In this document: in pieces, positions 1 to 4,872 of the stretch
How the letters are laid out: each line of letters begins with the position of its first letter
How positions within the stretch are numbered: position 1 is the stretch's first letter
Source: CAZCSJ01 sp964501445
GTDB taxonomy: Bacteria; Patescibacteriota; Minisyncoccia; Sungbacterales; HO2-52-23
NCBI GenBank assembly: GCA_964501445.1
Contig: CAZCSJ010000026.1
Location: 1 to 5,694 of the forward strand
Direction: 5' to 3'
Length of the DNA: 5,694 bases
Notes under the pieces: generated by a model
The model's database searches: none
What the model was told of the DNA's origin: nothing
What the model saw: the letters and a program-made list of their open reading frames with translations, nothing else
Made by a program: the position numbers and the translations under genes

Positions 1-104
1 TTCTTGACGCTACCATACCATTCGGCAAAAGTTATATCATTGACAACACCGATATGTCACCAAAAAAGGCGGCCGCTATGATACAACGACACTATCGTCT
101 ATGA
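1..104 (+). CDS. 3' end of a gene cut by the window edge, possibly a P-loop nucleotide/nucleoside kinase (partial)
   Basis: Reading from base 3, an open frame gives 33 residues and ends at TGA 102-104. Its last stretch reads YIIDNTDMSPKKAAAMI, then RHYRL and the stop. The pattern of hydrophobic strand, I-D-N/T-T-D, S/T-P and an alanine-rich helix resembles the C-terminus of cytidylate-kinase-like or related P-loop kinases, where a strand ending in Asp-Thr precedes the last helix. The ATP-binding P-loop would lie upstream, outside the window, so the kinase call is only a suggestion. The stop overlaps the ATG of the next gene (ATGA, 101-104), which is strong evidence that this frame is coding and that the two are translationally coupled in one operon. 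The other two forward frames give unconvincing peptides. Confidence 0.6.
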   Translation, partial: LDATIPFGKSYIIDNTDMSPKKAAAMIQRHYRL

Positions 105-862
105 TCGTCACTCCCATCAAAACGCGCGTGATGGTGCCGCCCACGGACGACCTTTTCGGTATGATGCGGGATGCTCTGCCGAGATTGGAGGAAAAATCTG
201 TTCTCGCGGTTACCTCCAAGGTTGTGAGCATCGGACAGGGACGATGCATCCCAAAAGCCGCGTATCCGGACAAGGATGAATTGATAAAAAAAGAAGCGGA
301 CAAATACTTGTCGCGCGACTTTGTGCCCAACCGCTGGGTCATGCACACGATTAAGCACGGGCTTTTTATCCCCAGCGCGGGCATTGATGAGTCCAACGGG
401 AATGAGCACTATATCCTGTGGCCGCGCGATCCTACGGGTACGACAAAAGAGATTTGGGACTGGGCGCGAAACGAGTATGGTGTCACGGATCTCGGTGTCA
501 TCATCACGGACTCGCACACCATTCCCATGCGGCGGGGGACGCTTGGTATCTCTCTCGCCCACTACGGATTCATCCCGATCAAGGACTACCGCGGCGACAA
601 GGATATTTTCGGCAGGGAGCTCGTGATACAGGTGGCGGACATCGCCGACGGCCTTGCCGCGGCCGCGGTGCTTGCCATCGGCGAAGGAAAAGAGACGACC
701 CCACTTGCTGTGATCACCGATATCCCGTTTGTGGCATTCTCCGAAAAACCCTATGCACCGACCAAGCCATTTTCGTCATTTGCAATAGAAATGGAAGAGG
801 ATCTCTATTATCCGCTTCTCTCTTCCGTGCCATGGGAAAGAGGCGATGGTGGCATAGAGTGA
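101..862 (+). CDS. Coenzyme F420-0:L-glutamate ligase (CofE)-like protein
   Basis: The protein has 253 aa, close to the usual CofE length. Family landmarks in order are: the N-terminal strand MIVTPIKT; VTSKVVS (37-43), matching the conserved T-x-K-V-V-S; PSAGIDESN (91-99), matching the A-G-I-D-x-S-N metal/GTP-binding segment; PRDP (108-111); IITDSHT (134-140), where classical CofE has S-D-T; DYRGDKDIFGREL (162-174), the D-Y-x-G-x-x-D-x-F-G-R signature; and ADIADGLAAAA (179-189), where classical proteins have A-D-E-L-A. In F420-making organisms CofE adds glutamate to F420-0 using GTP and divalent metal. No other F420 gene is visible here, so the true substrate is open; it may be an amide ligase for another acid. 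The ATG at 101 lies inside the stop of the preceding gene, no Shine-Dalgarno site is evident, and an in-frame stop at 41-43 rules out a longer form. The 3' end overlaps a convergent gene. Confidence 0.88.
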   Translation: MIVTPIKTRVMVPPTDDLFGMMRDALPRLEEKSVLAVTSKVVSIGQGRCIPKAAYPDKDELIKKEADKYLSRDFVPNRWVMHTIKHGLFIPSAGIDESNGNEHYILWPRDPTGTTKEIWDWARNEYGVTDLGVIITDSHTIPMRRGTLGISLAHYGFIPIKDYRGDKDIFGRELVIQVADIADGLAAAAVLAIGEGKETTPLAVITDIPFVAFSEKPYAPTKPFSSFAIEMEEDLYYPLLSSVPWERGDGGIE

Positions 863-1398
863 CGGAATAACAACTTTTGCACTGCGATACTCGTCGCAAT
901 ACCCACCATTGCGCCACCAACAATATCACTCGGCCAATGCACGCCCGCGGCGACACGGCCGATGCCAATAGAGAGCGCCGCAAGAAAAAAGAAAGTGCCT
1001 GTTTTTGGATAGTAAGAAAAGACAGCCGTTGCTATGGCAAATGCGAGCGCCGCATGACCGGAAGGAAATGCGCCGTCTCCCGCGTGCGGCACCAGCTGTA
1101 TGACATCCGGCAATACCTCAAACGGACGCGGCCGCGGATAGATCAGGCGAATGAGTTCCGTAATACCAAAGCGCGCGATGAGAGCCGCGCAAAAAGCCAA
1201 TGCGAGCATCCGTATGTTTTGCGCCGTCCAACGGCGATACTTTTGGATGAGCGGCACGATGATAAAAAGCAGGGCGGCGCCGATCATAACCCACAAAAGA
1301 TACACGGCGCGAAATCGTATGGCCCCGTCAAAAAAGGGCGAGACGCCTGTCCAAGAATTGAAATATCTGAAAATTGCAAGATCAATGGAATACATCAT
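808..1398 (-). CDS. PAP2-family membrane phosphatase (lipid phosphate / undecaprenyl-diphosphatase type)
   Basis: The protein has 196 aa with several hydrophobic helices (about 36-50, 64-79, 115-129, 134-146 and 159-176). The three PAP2 signature motifs are present: R84-x6-R91-P92 (the first position is usually Lys), P112-S-G-H115, and G147-R-x5-H154-x3-D158, holding the catalytic His pair and Asp. Such enzymes hydrolyse phosphate or diphosphate from lipids at the membrane. In bacteria without other candidates they often act as the BcrC-type undecaprenyl pyrophosphate phosphatase of peptidoglycan recycling; that role is inferred. The ATG at 1398 overlaps the folD stop (ATGA), without a clear Shine-Dalgarno site, implying coupling to folD. 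A second ATG follows directly (1395). The last 18 codons plus the stop overlap the 3' end of the convergent CofE-like gene. Confidence 0.92.
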   Translation of the reverse strand: MMYSIDLAIFRYFNSWTGVSPFFDGAIRFRAVYLLWVMIGAALLFIIVPLIQKYRRWTAQNIRMLALAFCAALIARFGITELIRLIYPRPRPFEVLPDVIQLVPHAGDGAFPSGHAALAFAIATAVFSYYPKTGTFFFLAALSIGIGRVAAGVHWPSDIVGGAMVGIATSIAVQKLLFRHSMPPSPLSHGTEERSG

Positions 1399-2219
1399 GA
1401 TGCGGCGAGTGTTATAAGATTTCTCAAAAGCACGGCGACGGTGAGGGGTCCCACACCGCCCGGAACCGGCGCAAGCGCGGATGCTTTTGCGGATATTGAA
1501 TCCTCGTCTGCGTCACCCACGATTTCTCCCGCGGATTCGGAAGTGCCCGCGTCAATCACCACCGCGCCTTTTTTGATGCGGTCTCCAGTGATAGAGCGCG
1601 GTTTGCCAGTACCGGAGATCACGATGTCTGTCTCGCGCAAAATCGCCTCCGGATACGCGGTGCTTTCGGTAACGAGCGTAAACCCCACGCCCTCTCCAAG
1701 CAGCCACAGCGCAACCGGCCTGCCGACCAGAGCGCCTGCGCCGACAACCGCGATTGATTTGTTCCGATAATCAATCGCGTATTCCTCAAAAAGTTTTTTG
1801 ATTGCTCCGGCAACCGGCGGCATCACGGCGCTTTTGCCTACAGCAAAAGCGCCGATAGCGCGAGCGCTCAAAACATCCGAATCTTTTTCCGGCGGGATCG
1901 CGTTGAGGATATATTGTTTGTTGATGTGCGGCGGGAGCGGAAGCTGGATAATGACTGCGCTGTTTTTTTTCTCATGCACGATTTCCGCGATCCGCTTACG
2001 CAATTCATTGGTCGTGATATCCGCGGGAAAAGGATAGACGCGCACTTCAGCGCCGACAAAATCAGCGGCTTTTTTCTTCTGCGCGATGAAATTCTCCACC
2101 ACTGAATCTTTGCCAACAACAATAACGGCCAGACGCGCCCGCTTTTTCCCATCGGCAACATCCGCCTTCATACCCGCCAGCATACCGTCGGCTATCTTTC
2201 TGCCGTCCAAAATCTTCAT
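1395..2219 (-). CDS. folD: Bifunctional methylenetetrahydrofolate dehydrogenase / methenyltetrahydrofolate cyclohydrolase
   Basis: The protein has 274 aa, starting MKILDGRKIADGM. It oxidises 5,10-methylene-THF to methenyl-THF and hydrolyses this to 10-formyl-THF in the cytoplasm. Visible landmarks: VVGKDS (34-39); the catalytic lysine K48 in the FIAQKKKAA segment; IIQLPLPPHI (90-99) with the conserved Gln Q92; PPEKDSD (109-115); the Rossmann loop VVGAGALVGRPVA (158-170); and PVPGGVGPLTVAVLL (251-265), the best-conserved folD signature. Three positions are unusual: F44 replaces the active-site Tyr (Y50 in E. coli), V116 follows D115 where Gly is normal, and G-A-G-A replaces G-R-S in the cofactor loop. 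I chose the ATG at 2219 because it matches the family N-terminus; the ATG at 2264 would add 15 unrelated residues and sits inside a terminator hairpin. No Shine-Dalgarno site is seen. Confidence 0.96.
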   Translation of the reverse strand: MKILDGRKIADGMLAGMKADVADGKKRARLAVIVVGKDSVVENFIAQKKKAADFVGAEVRVYPFPADITTNELRKRIAEIVHEKKNSAVIIQLPLPPHINKQYILNAIPPEKDSDVLSARAIGAFAVGKSAVMPPVAGAIKKLFEEYAIDYRNKSIAVVGAGALVGRPVALWLLGEGVGFTLVTESTAYPEAILRETDIVISGTGKPRSITGDRIKKGAVVIDAGTSESAGEIVGDADEDSISAKASALAPVPGGVGPLTVAVLLRNLITLAAS

Positions 2220-2240
2220 ACCCGCATGGTAGCAAAACGC

Positions 2241-2270
2241 AATAAAAAAAGGAAGTTTCCGCAAACTTCC
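2241..2270 (-). terminator. Rho-independent terminator after the 83-aa membrane protein gene
   Basis: On the minus strand an 8-bp stem (GGAAGTTT / AAACTTCC, 2270-2263 and 2258-2251) closes a 4-base loop and is followed directly by seven T, then ATT (2250-2241). It lies 12 bp after the stop of the 83-aa gene and only 21 bp before the folD start. It should therefore separate the glyA block from folD, unless readthrough is substantial. The stem is rather AT-rich, so efficiency may be partial. Confidence 0.75.
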
Positions 2271-2282
2271 CTTATCACCGCC

Positions 2283-2534
2283 TTATCGTCGGCCCAAAAG
2301 CAACTTTTTTTTATGCAGAATATACAACCCCAGAATAAGTTTCCATCCTATGCCCAGGAGAAAAGCGTGCCGTCCGGAAAGCCCCGGCAGAATCGGAAAC
2401 TCCAGTGCCACGCGAGCAAATCGTCCAACTATCGTACTCGGAAGCACCGCATCAGCGAGCATGAGAAGCAAAAACACCACAAAGCCCGCTCCAGCAATCC
2501 CCCAGCCAATGCGCTGAATTGTATATTTTATCAC
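2283..2534 (-). CDS. Small two-helix membrane protein of unknown function (83 aa)
   Basis: I do not recognise a family. The protein starts MIKYTIQRIGWG and has two hydrophobic helices, about residues 11-30 (rich in Gly, Val, Leu) and 57-73. They are joined by a short loop containing R38, R41 and a P-x-L-P-G-L turn (47-52), and followed by a basic tail (KKKLLLGRR). The positive-inside rule suggests both ends face the cytoplasm. I chose the GTG at 2534 because an excellent Shine-Dalgarno sequence stands 4 bases before it; an in-frame ATG at 2594 would add 20 polar residues with no such site. It lies 93 bp after the 66-aa membrane protein gene on the same strand and is followed by a terminator. 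It may be cotranscribed with glyA or use the weak promoter candidate at 2562-2590. Confidence 0.7.
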   Translation of the reverse strand: MIKYTIQRIGWGIAGAGFVVFLLLMLADAVLPSTIVGRFARVALEFPILPGLSGRHAFLLGIGWKLILGLYILHKKKLLLGRR

Positions 2535-2538
2535 GCAA

Positions 2539-2546
2539 CCTCCCCT
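2539..2546 (-). promoter_or_regulatory. Shine-Dalgarno site that fixes a GTG start
   Basis: The minus strand reads AGGGGAGG, followed by TTGC and then GTG at 2534. This nearly ideal ribosome binding site decides for the GTG start of the 83-aa protein over the ATG 60 bases further upstream. Confidence 0.8.
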
Positions 2547-2561
2547 CTTTCTATGCGCGAG

Positions 2562-2590
2562 CGTATGGCGTGAAAAGAACAATGTGCCAA
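2562..2590 (-). promoter_or_regulatory. Candidate promoter of the 83-aa membrane protein gene
   Basis: On the minus strand TTGGCA (2590-2585) matches the -35 consensus at five of six positions. It is followed after exactly 17 bp by CATACG (2567-2562), which matches the -10 consensus at only three positions. A transcript would start near 2555, giving a short leader that contains the Shine-Dalgarno site. The weak -10 box keeps this tentative. Confidence 0.25.
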
Positions 2591-2627
2591 TCAATCACTT
2601 TCTCCAGGGAAGGAATGTTATAAACTA

Positions 2628-2828
2628 CTACAGCTCTCCATAGATTCGTTCCCACTCTGATGTATCCCACTTCACCAAGAGAAAAACTGCACCGCAGGAT
2701 ACCGCAACTGCTAGCGCAGTAACCGTCCAGTTGAAATTTAATGCCGCGATAAGAATACTCGCTAACATTAAAACAAAGATCGATCTTCTGAAAAAGCGAT
2801 GTCCCATTGCTCTTTCTATGTGTTTCAT
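2628..2828 (-). CDS. Small two-helix membrane protein of unknown function (66 aa)
   Basis: I do not recognise a family. A basic N-terminus (KHIERAMGHRFFRR, 2-15) is followed by two hydrophobic helices, about 17-32 and 36-52, separated by a tight N-W-T turn. The tail, KWDTSEWERIYGEL, is polar and acidic. A helical hairpin with both ends in the cytoplasm is the simplest topology. The gene starts 10 bp after the glyA stop, and the gap holds a clear Shine-Dalgarno sequence (GGAGGG, 2837-2832), so cotranscription with glyA is very likely. The strong ribosome binding site is good evidence that it is real despite its length. A second in-frame ATG at residue 8 is less likely because it lacks such a site. 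Nothing in the sequence ties it to folate metabolism. Confidence 0.75.
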   Translation of the reverse strand: MKHIERAMGHRFFRRSIFVLMLASILIAALNFNWTVTALAVAVSCGAVFLLVKWDTSEWERIYGEL

Positions 2829-2838
2829 CTTCCCTCCG

Positions 2839-4113
2839 TCACCAAATTGAAAAACGCTGACAAAGATCTTTTACCTCTTTCTTGATACTCTTGAAATCGC
2901 CAGTTGTCAACACCCCATGAATCAATCGCGCAATTTTTTCCATCTCCTTCTCTTTCATGCCGCGGGTGGTGACCGCGGGCGTGCCGAGACGGATGCCCGA
3001 AGGATCATACGGAGGTCGCGGATCATGCGGAATCGTGGTACGGCTCGTGATAATACCCGCTTGTTCCAATCTGGTCTGCGCTTCAAGTCCAGAAATATTT
3101 TTGTCTGTTAGGTCAACGAGCATAAGGTGATTGTCCGTGCCACCGGAGACGATGCGAAATCCCCGCTTTTGCAATGCCGCCGCGAGTGCCGCGGCATTTT
3201 TCACAATCTGTCTGCCGTATGTTTTGAATGCGGGCTTCATTGCCTCTTTGAGACACACCGCAATCGCCGCGGTCTGATTGTCGTGCGGCCCTCCCTGCAA
3301 GCCCGGAAAGACCGCGCGGTTCACGGCGCGGGCAATCGTCATTTCTTTTTCTCCGGACTTCTGGGACTTCAGCACCCGATCTATGCGCGAAAAAATGATG
3401 GCCCCACGCGGACCACGAAGCGATTTATGTGTGGTCGTGGTTACGACATCGGCATACGGAAACGGAGACAGATGCGCACCCGCGGCAACAAGCCCCGCGA
3501 TGTGCGCCATATCCACCATGAAATATGCGCCGACCTCTTTTGCAATCTCTCCGAACTTCTTGAAATCAATCGCGCGCGGATATGCCGTGAATCCCGCGAG
3601 TAAAAGTTTTGGCTTTTCTCGCAGAGCAATCGTCCGCACCTCTTTATAATCAATATATCCCTCCGTGCCGACATGATAATGCACGGGCTTGAAGAGACGG
3701 CCGGAAAAATTCACGGGGTCTCCGTGCGTCAGATGCCCGCCGGAACTCAATGCCATTGCCATAAACTTGTCGCCGGGATTCAACAGCGCAAAATACACCG
3801 CCATGTTGGCGGGAGCGCCGGAAAGGGGTTGCACATTCACGCTCCAGTTTTTGTCCAAACCGAACAATTTCCGCGCACGGGCTTTTGCCAACTCCTCAAT
3901 CTCGTCAATAATCGCATTGCCTGCGTAGTATCGCTTGCCCGCGTATCCTTCGGAGTATTTGTTGGTAAGTGCGGAGCCCAGCGCTTCGCGCACTGCCAAA
4001 GACGCGATGTTTTCAGACGCAATAAGATTGATCGTCTCCTGCTGGCGCCGCGTTTCCGCCGCAATCAGCCGTGCCACCTCCGCATCAGATTTTTTAAGAA
4101 AGTCCAACATCAT
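2839..4113 (-). CDS. glyA: Serine hydroxymethyltransferase
   Basis: The protein has 424 aa, normal for the family. This PLP enzyme interconverts serine plus THF with glycine plus 5,10-methylene-THF in the cytoplasm. Landmarks: INLIASEN (28-35); NKYSEGYAGKRYY (51-63), contributing the active-site Tyr and Glu; NVQPLSGAPAN (93-103); SGGHLTHG (124-131) with H127, which stacks on PLP; VDMAHIAGL (200-208) with D201 and H204; TTTTHKSLRGPRGAI (225-239) with the Schiff-base lysine K230; VFPGLQGGPH (268-277); and GIRLGTPA (373-380) with the carboxylate-binding arginine R375. Small departures from well-known SHMTs are QPLSG for QPHSG and YYAGN for YYGGC. Two adjacent ATG codons (4113, 4110) are possible starts; no Shine-Dalgarno site is seen, and a -10-like box lies immediately upstream. 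It heads a probable operon with the 66-aa gene; its product feeds FolD. Confidence 0.97.
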   Translation of the reverse strand: MMLDFLKKSDAEVARLIAAETRRQQETINLIASENIASLAVREALGSALTNKYSEGYAGKRYYAGNAIIDEIEELAKARARKLFGLDKNWSVNVQPLSGAPANMAVYFALLNPGDKFMAMALSSGGHLTHGDPVNFSGRLFKPVHYHVGTEGYIDYKEVRTIALREKPKLLLAGFTAYPRAIDFKKFGEIAKEVGAYFMVDMAHIAGLVAAGAHLSPFPYADVVTTTTHKSLRGPRGAIIFSRIDRVLKSQKSGEKEMTIARAVNRAVFPGLQGGPHDNQTAAIAVCLKEAMKPAFKTYGRQIVKNAAALAAALQKRGFRIVSGGTDNHLMLVDLTDKNISGLEAQTRLEQAGIITSRTTIPHDPRPPYDPSGIRLGTPAVTTRGMKEKEMEKIARLIHGVLTTGDFKSIKKEVKDLCQRFSIW

Positions 4114-4116
4114 TCC

Positions 4117-4122
4117 AGTATA
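4117..4122 (-). promoter_or_regulatory. Candidate -10 box of glyA (possible leaderless start)
   Basis: The minus strand reads TATACT, five of six consensus bases, with only GGA between it and the first ATG (4113) and six bases between it and the second ATG (4110). Transcription would begin about at the second ATG. No good -35 box is found at 16-18 bp (TTCTTT is all there is). This is suggestive only. Confidence 0.35.
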
Positions 4123-4146
4123 CCTGCGAGAGTAATAAAAAAGAAC

Positions 4147-4175
4147 TTGACAAGATTATTTTAATAGTGTAGTAT
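4147..4175 (+). promoter_or_regulatory. Promoter of the secreted 139-aa protein gene
   Basis: A perfect -35 box TTGACA (4147-4152) is followed after 17 bp by TAGTAT (4170-4175), four of six matches to the -10 consensus. An overlapping TATAAA (4173-4178) is a better hexamer but at 20 bp spacing. Transcription would start near 4182, giving a leader of roughly 45 bases with the Shine-Dalgarno site near its end. The region is strongly AT-rich. Confidence 0.6.
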
Positions 4176-4215
4176 AAAGATAGTTTTTAGTCGGGCATCC
4201 GAACCCATCCAGTAT

Positions 4216-4221
4216 AAGGAG
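4216..4221 (+). promoter_or_regulatory. Shine-Dalgarno site that fixes a GTG start
   Basis: AAGGAG stands six bases before the GTG at 4228, an optimal spacing. It supports the GTG start of the secreted protein, which has no in-frame ATG before the signal peptide. Confidence 0.8.
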
Positions 4222-4227
4222 AAGGTT

Positions 4228-4647
4228 GTGAGAATCTGCATAGTTACGACGGCGGTGTTGTGTAGTATGCTGTTCTTTGTGAAAATCACGCATGTATCGG
4301 CGTTGCCCCCAATAGAGGAAGACGCCGATAGATACAGGTCTCCCGCAGGCGTAATATATTACATCCATGCTACGAATGCATGGAAATCTTCAGTAAGAAA
4401 GTCCTTACTAAAGAATGGTTTCATCTTTAAGGGGACAGTCAAAAAGGGGCACATACCAGAAAAGGGTCAGTGTGATCTAAAACTCCGCTATGGATCGGGA
4501 GATTCCGGTTTTTACTGGACAAGATTCTGGTGCGAAAGCAAGGCAGGATCGTTCTTTGGGCTCGGATTCCCGATCACCGACTATAAAAGCTATATCAAAA
4601 ATATCCTCGAGTTCGTTGCAGAAACGGAGCAACGAATCAATCAATAA
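4228..4647 (+). CDS. Small secreted or periplasm/surface-exposed protein of unknown family (139 aa)
   Basis: I do not recognise a family. The N-terminus is a classical Sec signal peptide: MRIC, a hydrophobic core at about 5-18 (IVTTAVLCSMLFFV), then KITHVSA with likely signal peptidase I cleavage after A25. The mature part (about 114 aa) starts LPPIEEDADRY and is rich in aromatic and basic residues. It holds exactly two cysteines, C82 and C102, which could form a disulfide outside the cytoplasm. The segment from about 84 to 114 looks like beta strands (LKLRYGSG, FYWTRFWCE, FFGLGFPI), followed by a C-terminal helix (118-137). C12 is not in a lipobox, so it is not an evident lipoprotein. The gene is a complete single-gene unit with promoter, Shine-Dalgarno site, GTG start and terminator, and it diverges from glyA. 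Confidence 0.8.
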   Translation: MRICIVTTAVLCSMLFFVKITHVSALPPIEEDADRYRSPAGVIYYIHATNAWKSSVRKSLLKNGFIFKGTVKKGHIPEKGQCDLKLRYGSGDSGFYWTRFWCESKAGSFFGLGFPITDYKSYIKNILEFVAETEQRINQ

Positions 4648-4690
4648 AGAGACTGGTCTCGCCAAGACACAGGATGGGTAGAGAACTGCA

Positions 4691-4730
4691 AGAGGCCGTA
4701 CGGATTCGTCCGCCGGCCTCTTTTTCTTTT
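4691..4730 (+). terminator. Strong rho-independent terminator of the secreted protein gene
   Basis: AGAGGCCG (4691-4698) pairs with CGGCCTCT (4714-4721). Inside, CGGA and TCCG (4701-4704, 4709-4712) form a second 4-bp stem capped by a TTCG tetraloop, with a small internal bulge (TA opposite C). The hairpin is followed by TTTTTCTTTT (4721-4730). It lies 43 bp after the stop at 4647. The opposite side has no T-run, so it should act only on plus-strand transcripts. Confidence 0.92.
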
Positions 4731-4754
4731 ACTCTGAGACTGCGGACTAATTTT

Positions 4755-4872
4755 CTATAACCCTCCCCATGCTTTGATGCCTTCCCGATCCGCCATGCGC
4801 CAGATACCCCGCACGAGATTATGCGCCCAAAAATCAGCGGCTTGTTTCTTTTTTTTCTGGATCTGCCTAAAT
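4755..4872 (-). other. Out-of-frame coding-like tail after the 197-aa gene (possible frameshifted C-terminus)
   Basis: On the minus strand, in the frame one base off from the preceding gene, about 40 sense codons run on to a TAG at 4757-4755. They give a basic stretch (QIQKKKKQA) followed by an amphipathic, tryptophan-containing segment (DFWAHNLVRGIWRMADR) and a terminal KAWGGL. There is no start codon before the ATG in RMADR, so it is not a normal independent gene. It would join the 197-aa protein in phase if one base in the A5 run just before that gene's stop (4880-4876) were removed, giving about 236 aa. This could be a recent frameshift, a sequencing or assembly error at the homopolymer, programmed frameshifting, or chance. 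I see no terminator in this stretch. Confidence 0.35.

Noticed and set aside
68..75. GCGGCCGC (NotI-type site) near the left edge, considered as a cloning scar
   Set aside because: It encodes Ala-Ala-Ala within the in-frame C-terminus of the upstream gene, so it is natural coding sequence.
92..562. Minus-strand open frame opposite the CofE-like gene
   Set aside because: The plus frame has unambiguous CofE-family motifs; the minus frame is Arg/His-rich and has no motifs.
877..1770. A 297-codon plus-strand open frame opposite the PAP2 and folD genes
   Set aside because: It lies antisense to two clearly recognised genes, crosses their junction, and encodes a low-complexity Arg/Ser/Thr-rich product with no protein-like motif.
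2220..2264. Longer folD start at the ATG at 2264
   Set aside because: It adds 15 residues unlike FolD N-termini and overlaps the terminator hairpin at 2251-2270.
2535..2594. Longer start (ATG at 2594) for the 83-aa membrane protein
   Set aside because: The Shine-Dalgarno sequence at 2546-2539 points to the GTG at 2534; the extra 20 residues look non-coding.
3127..4164. Long plus-strand open frames opposite glyA
   Set aside because: They are shadows of the conserved SHMT coding frame; the products are Arg/Cys/His-rich and show no family features.
4228..4265. Lipoprotein signal at C12 of the secreted protein
   Set aside because: The residues before C12 (A-V-L) do not fit a lipobox, and a signal peptidase I site after A25 fits better.
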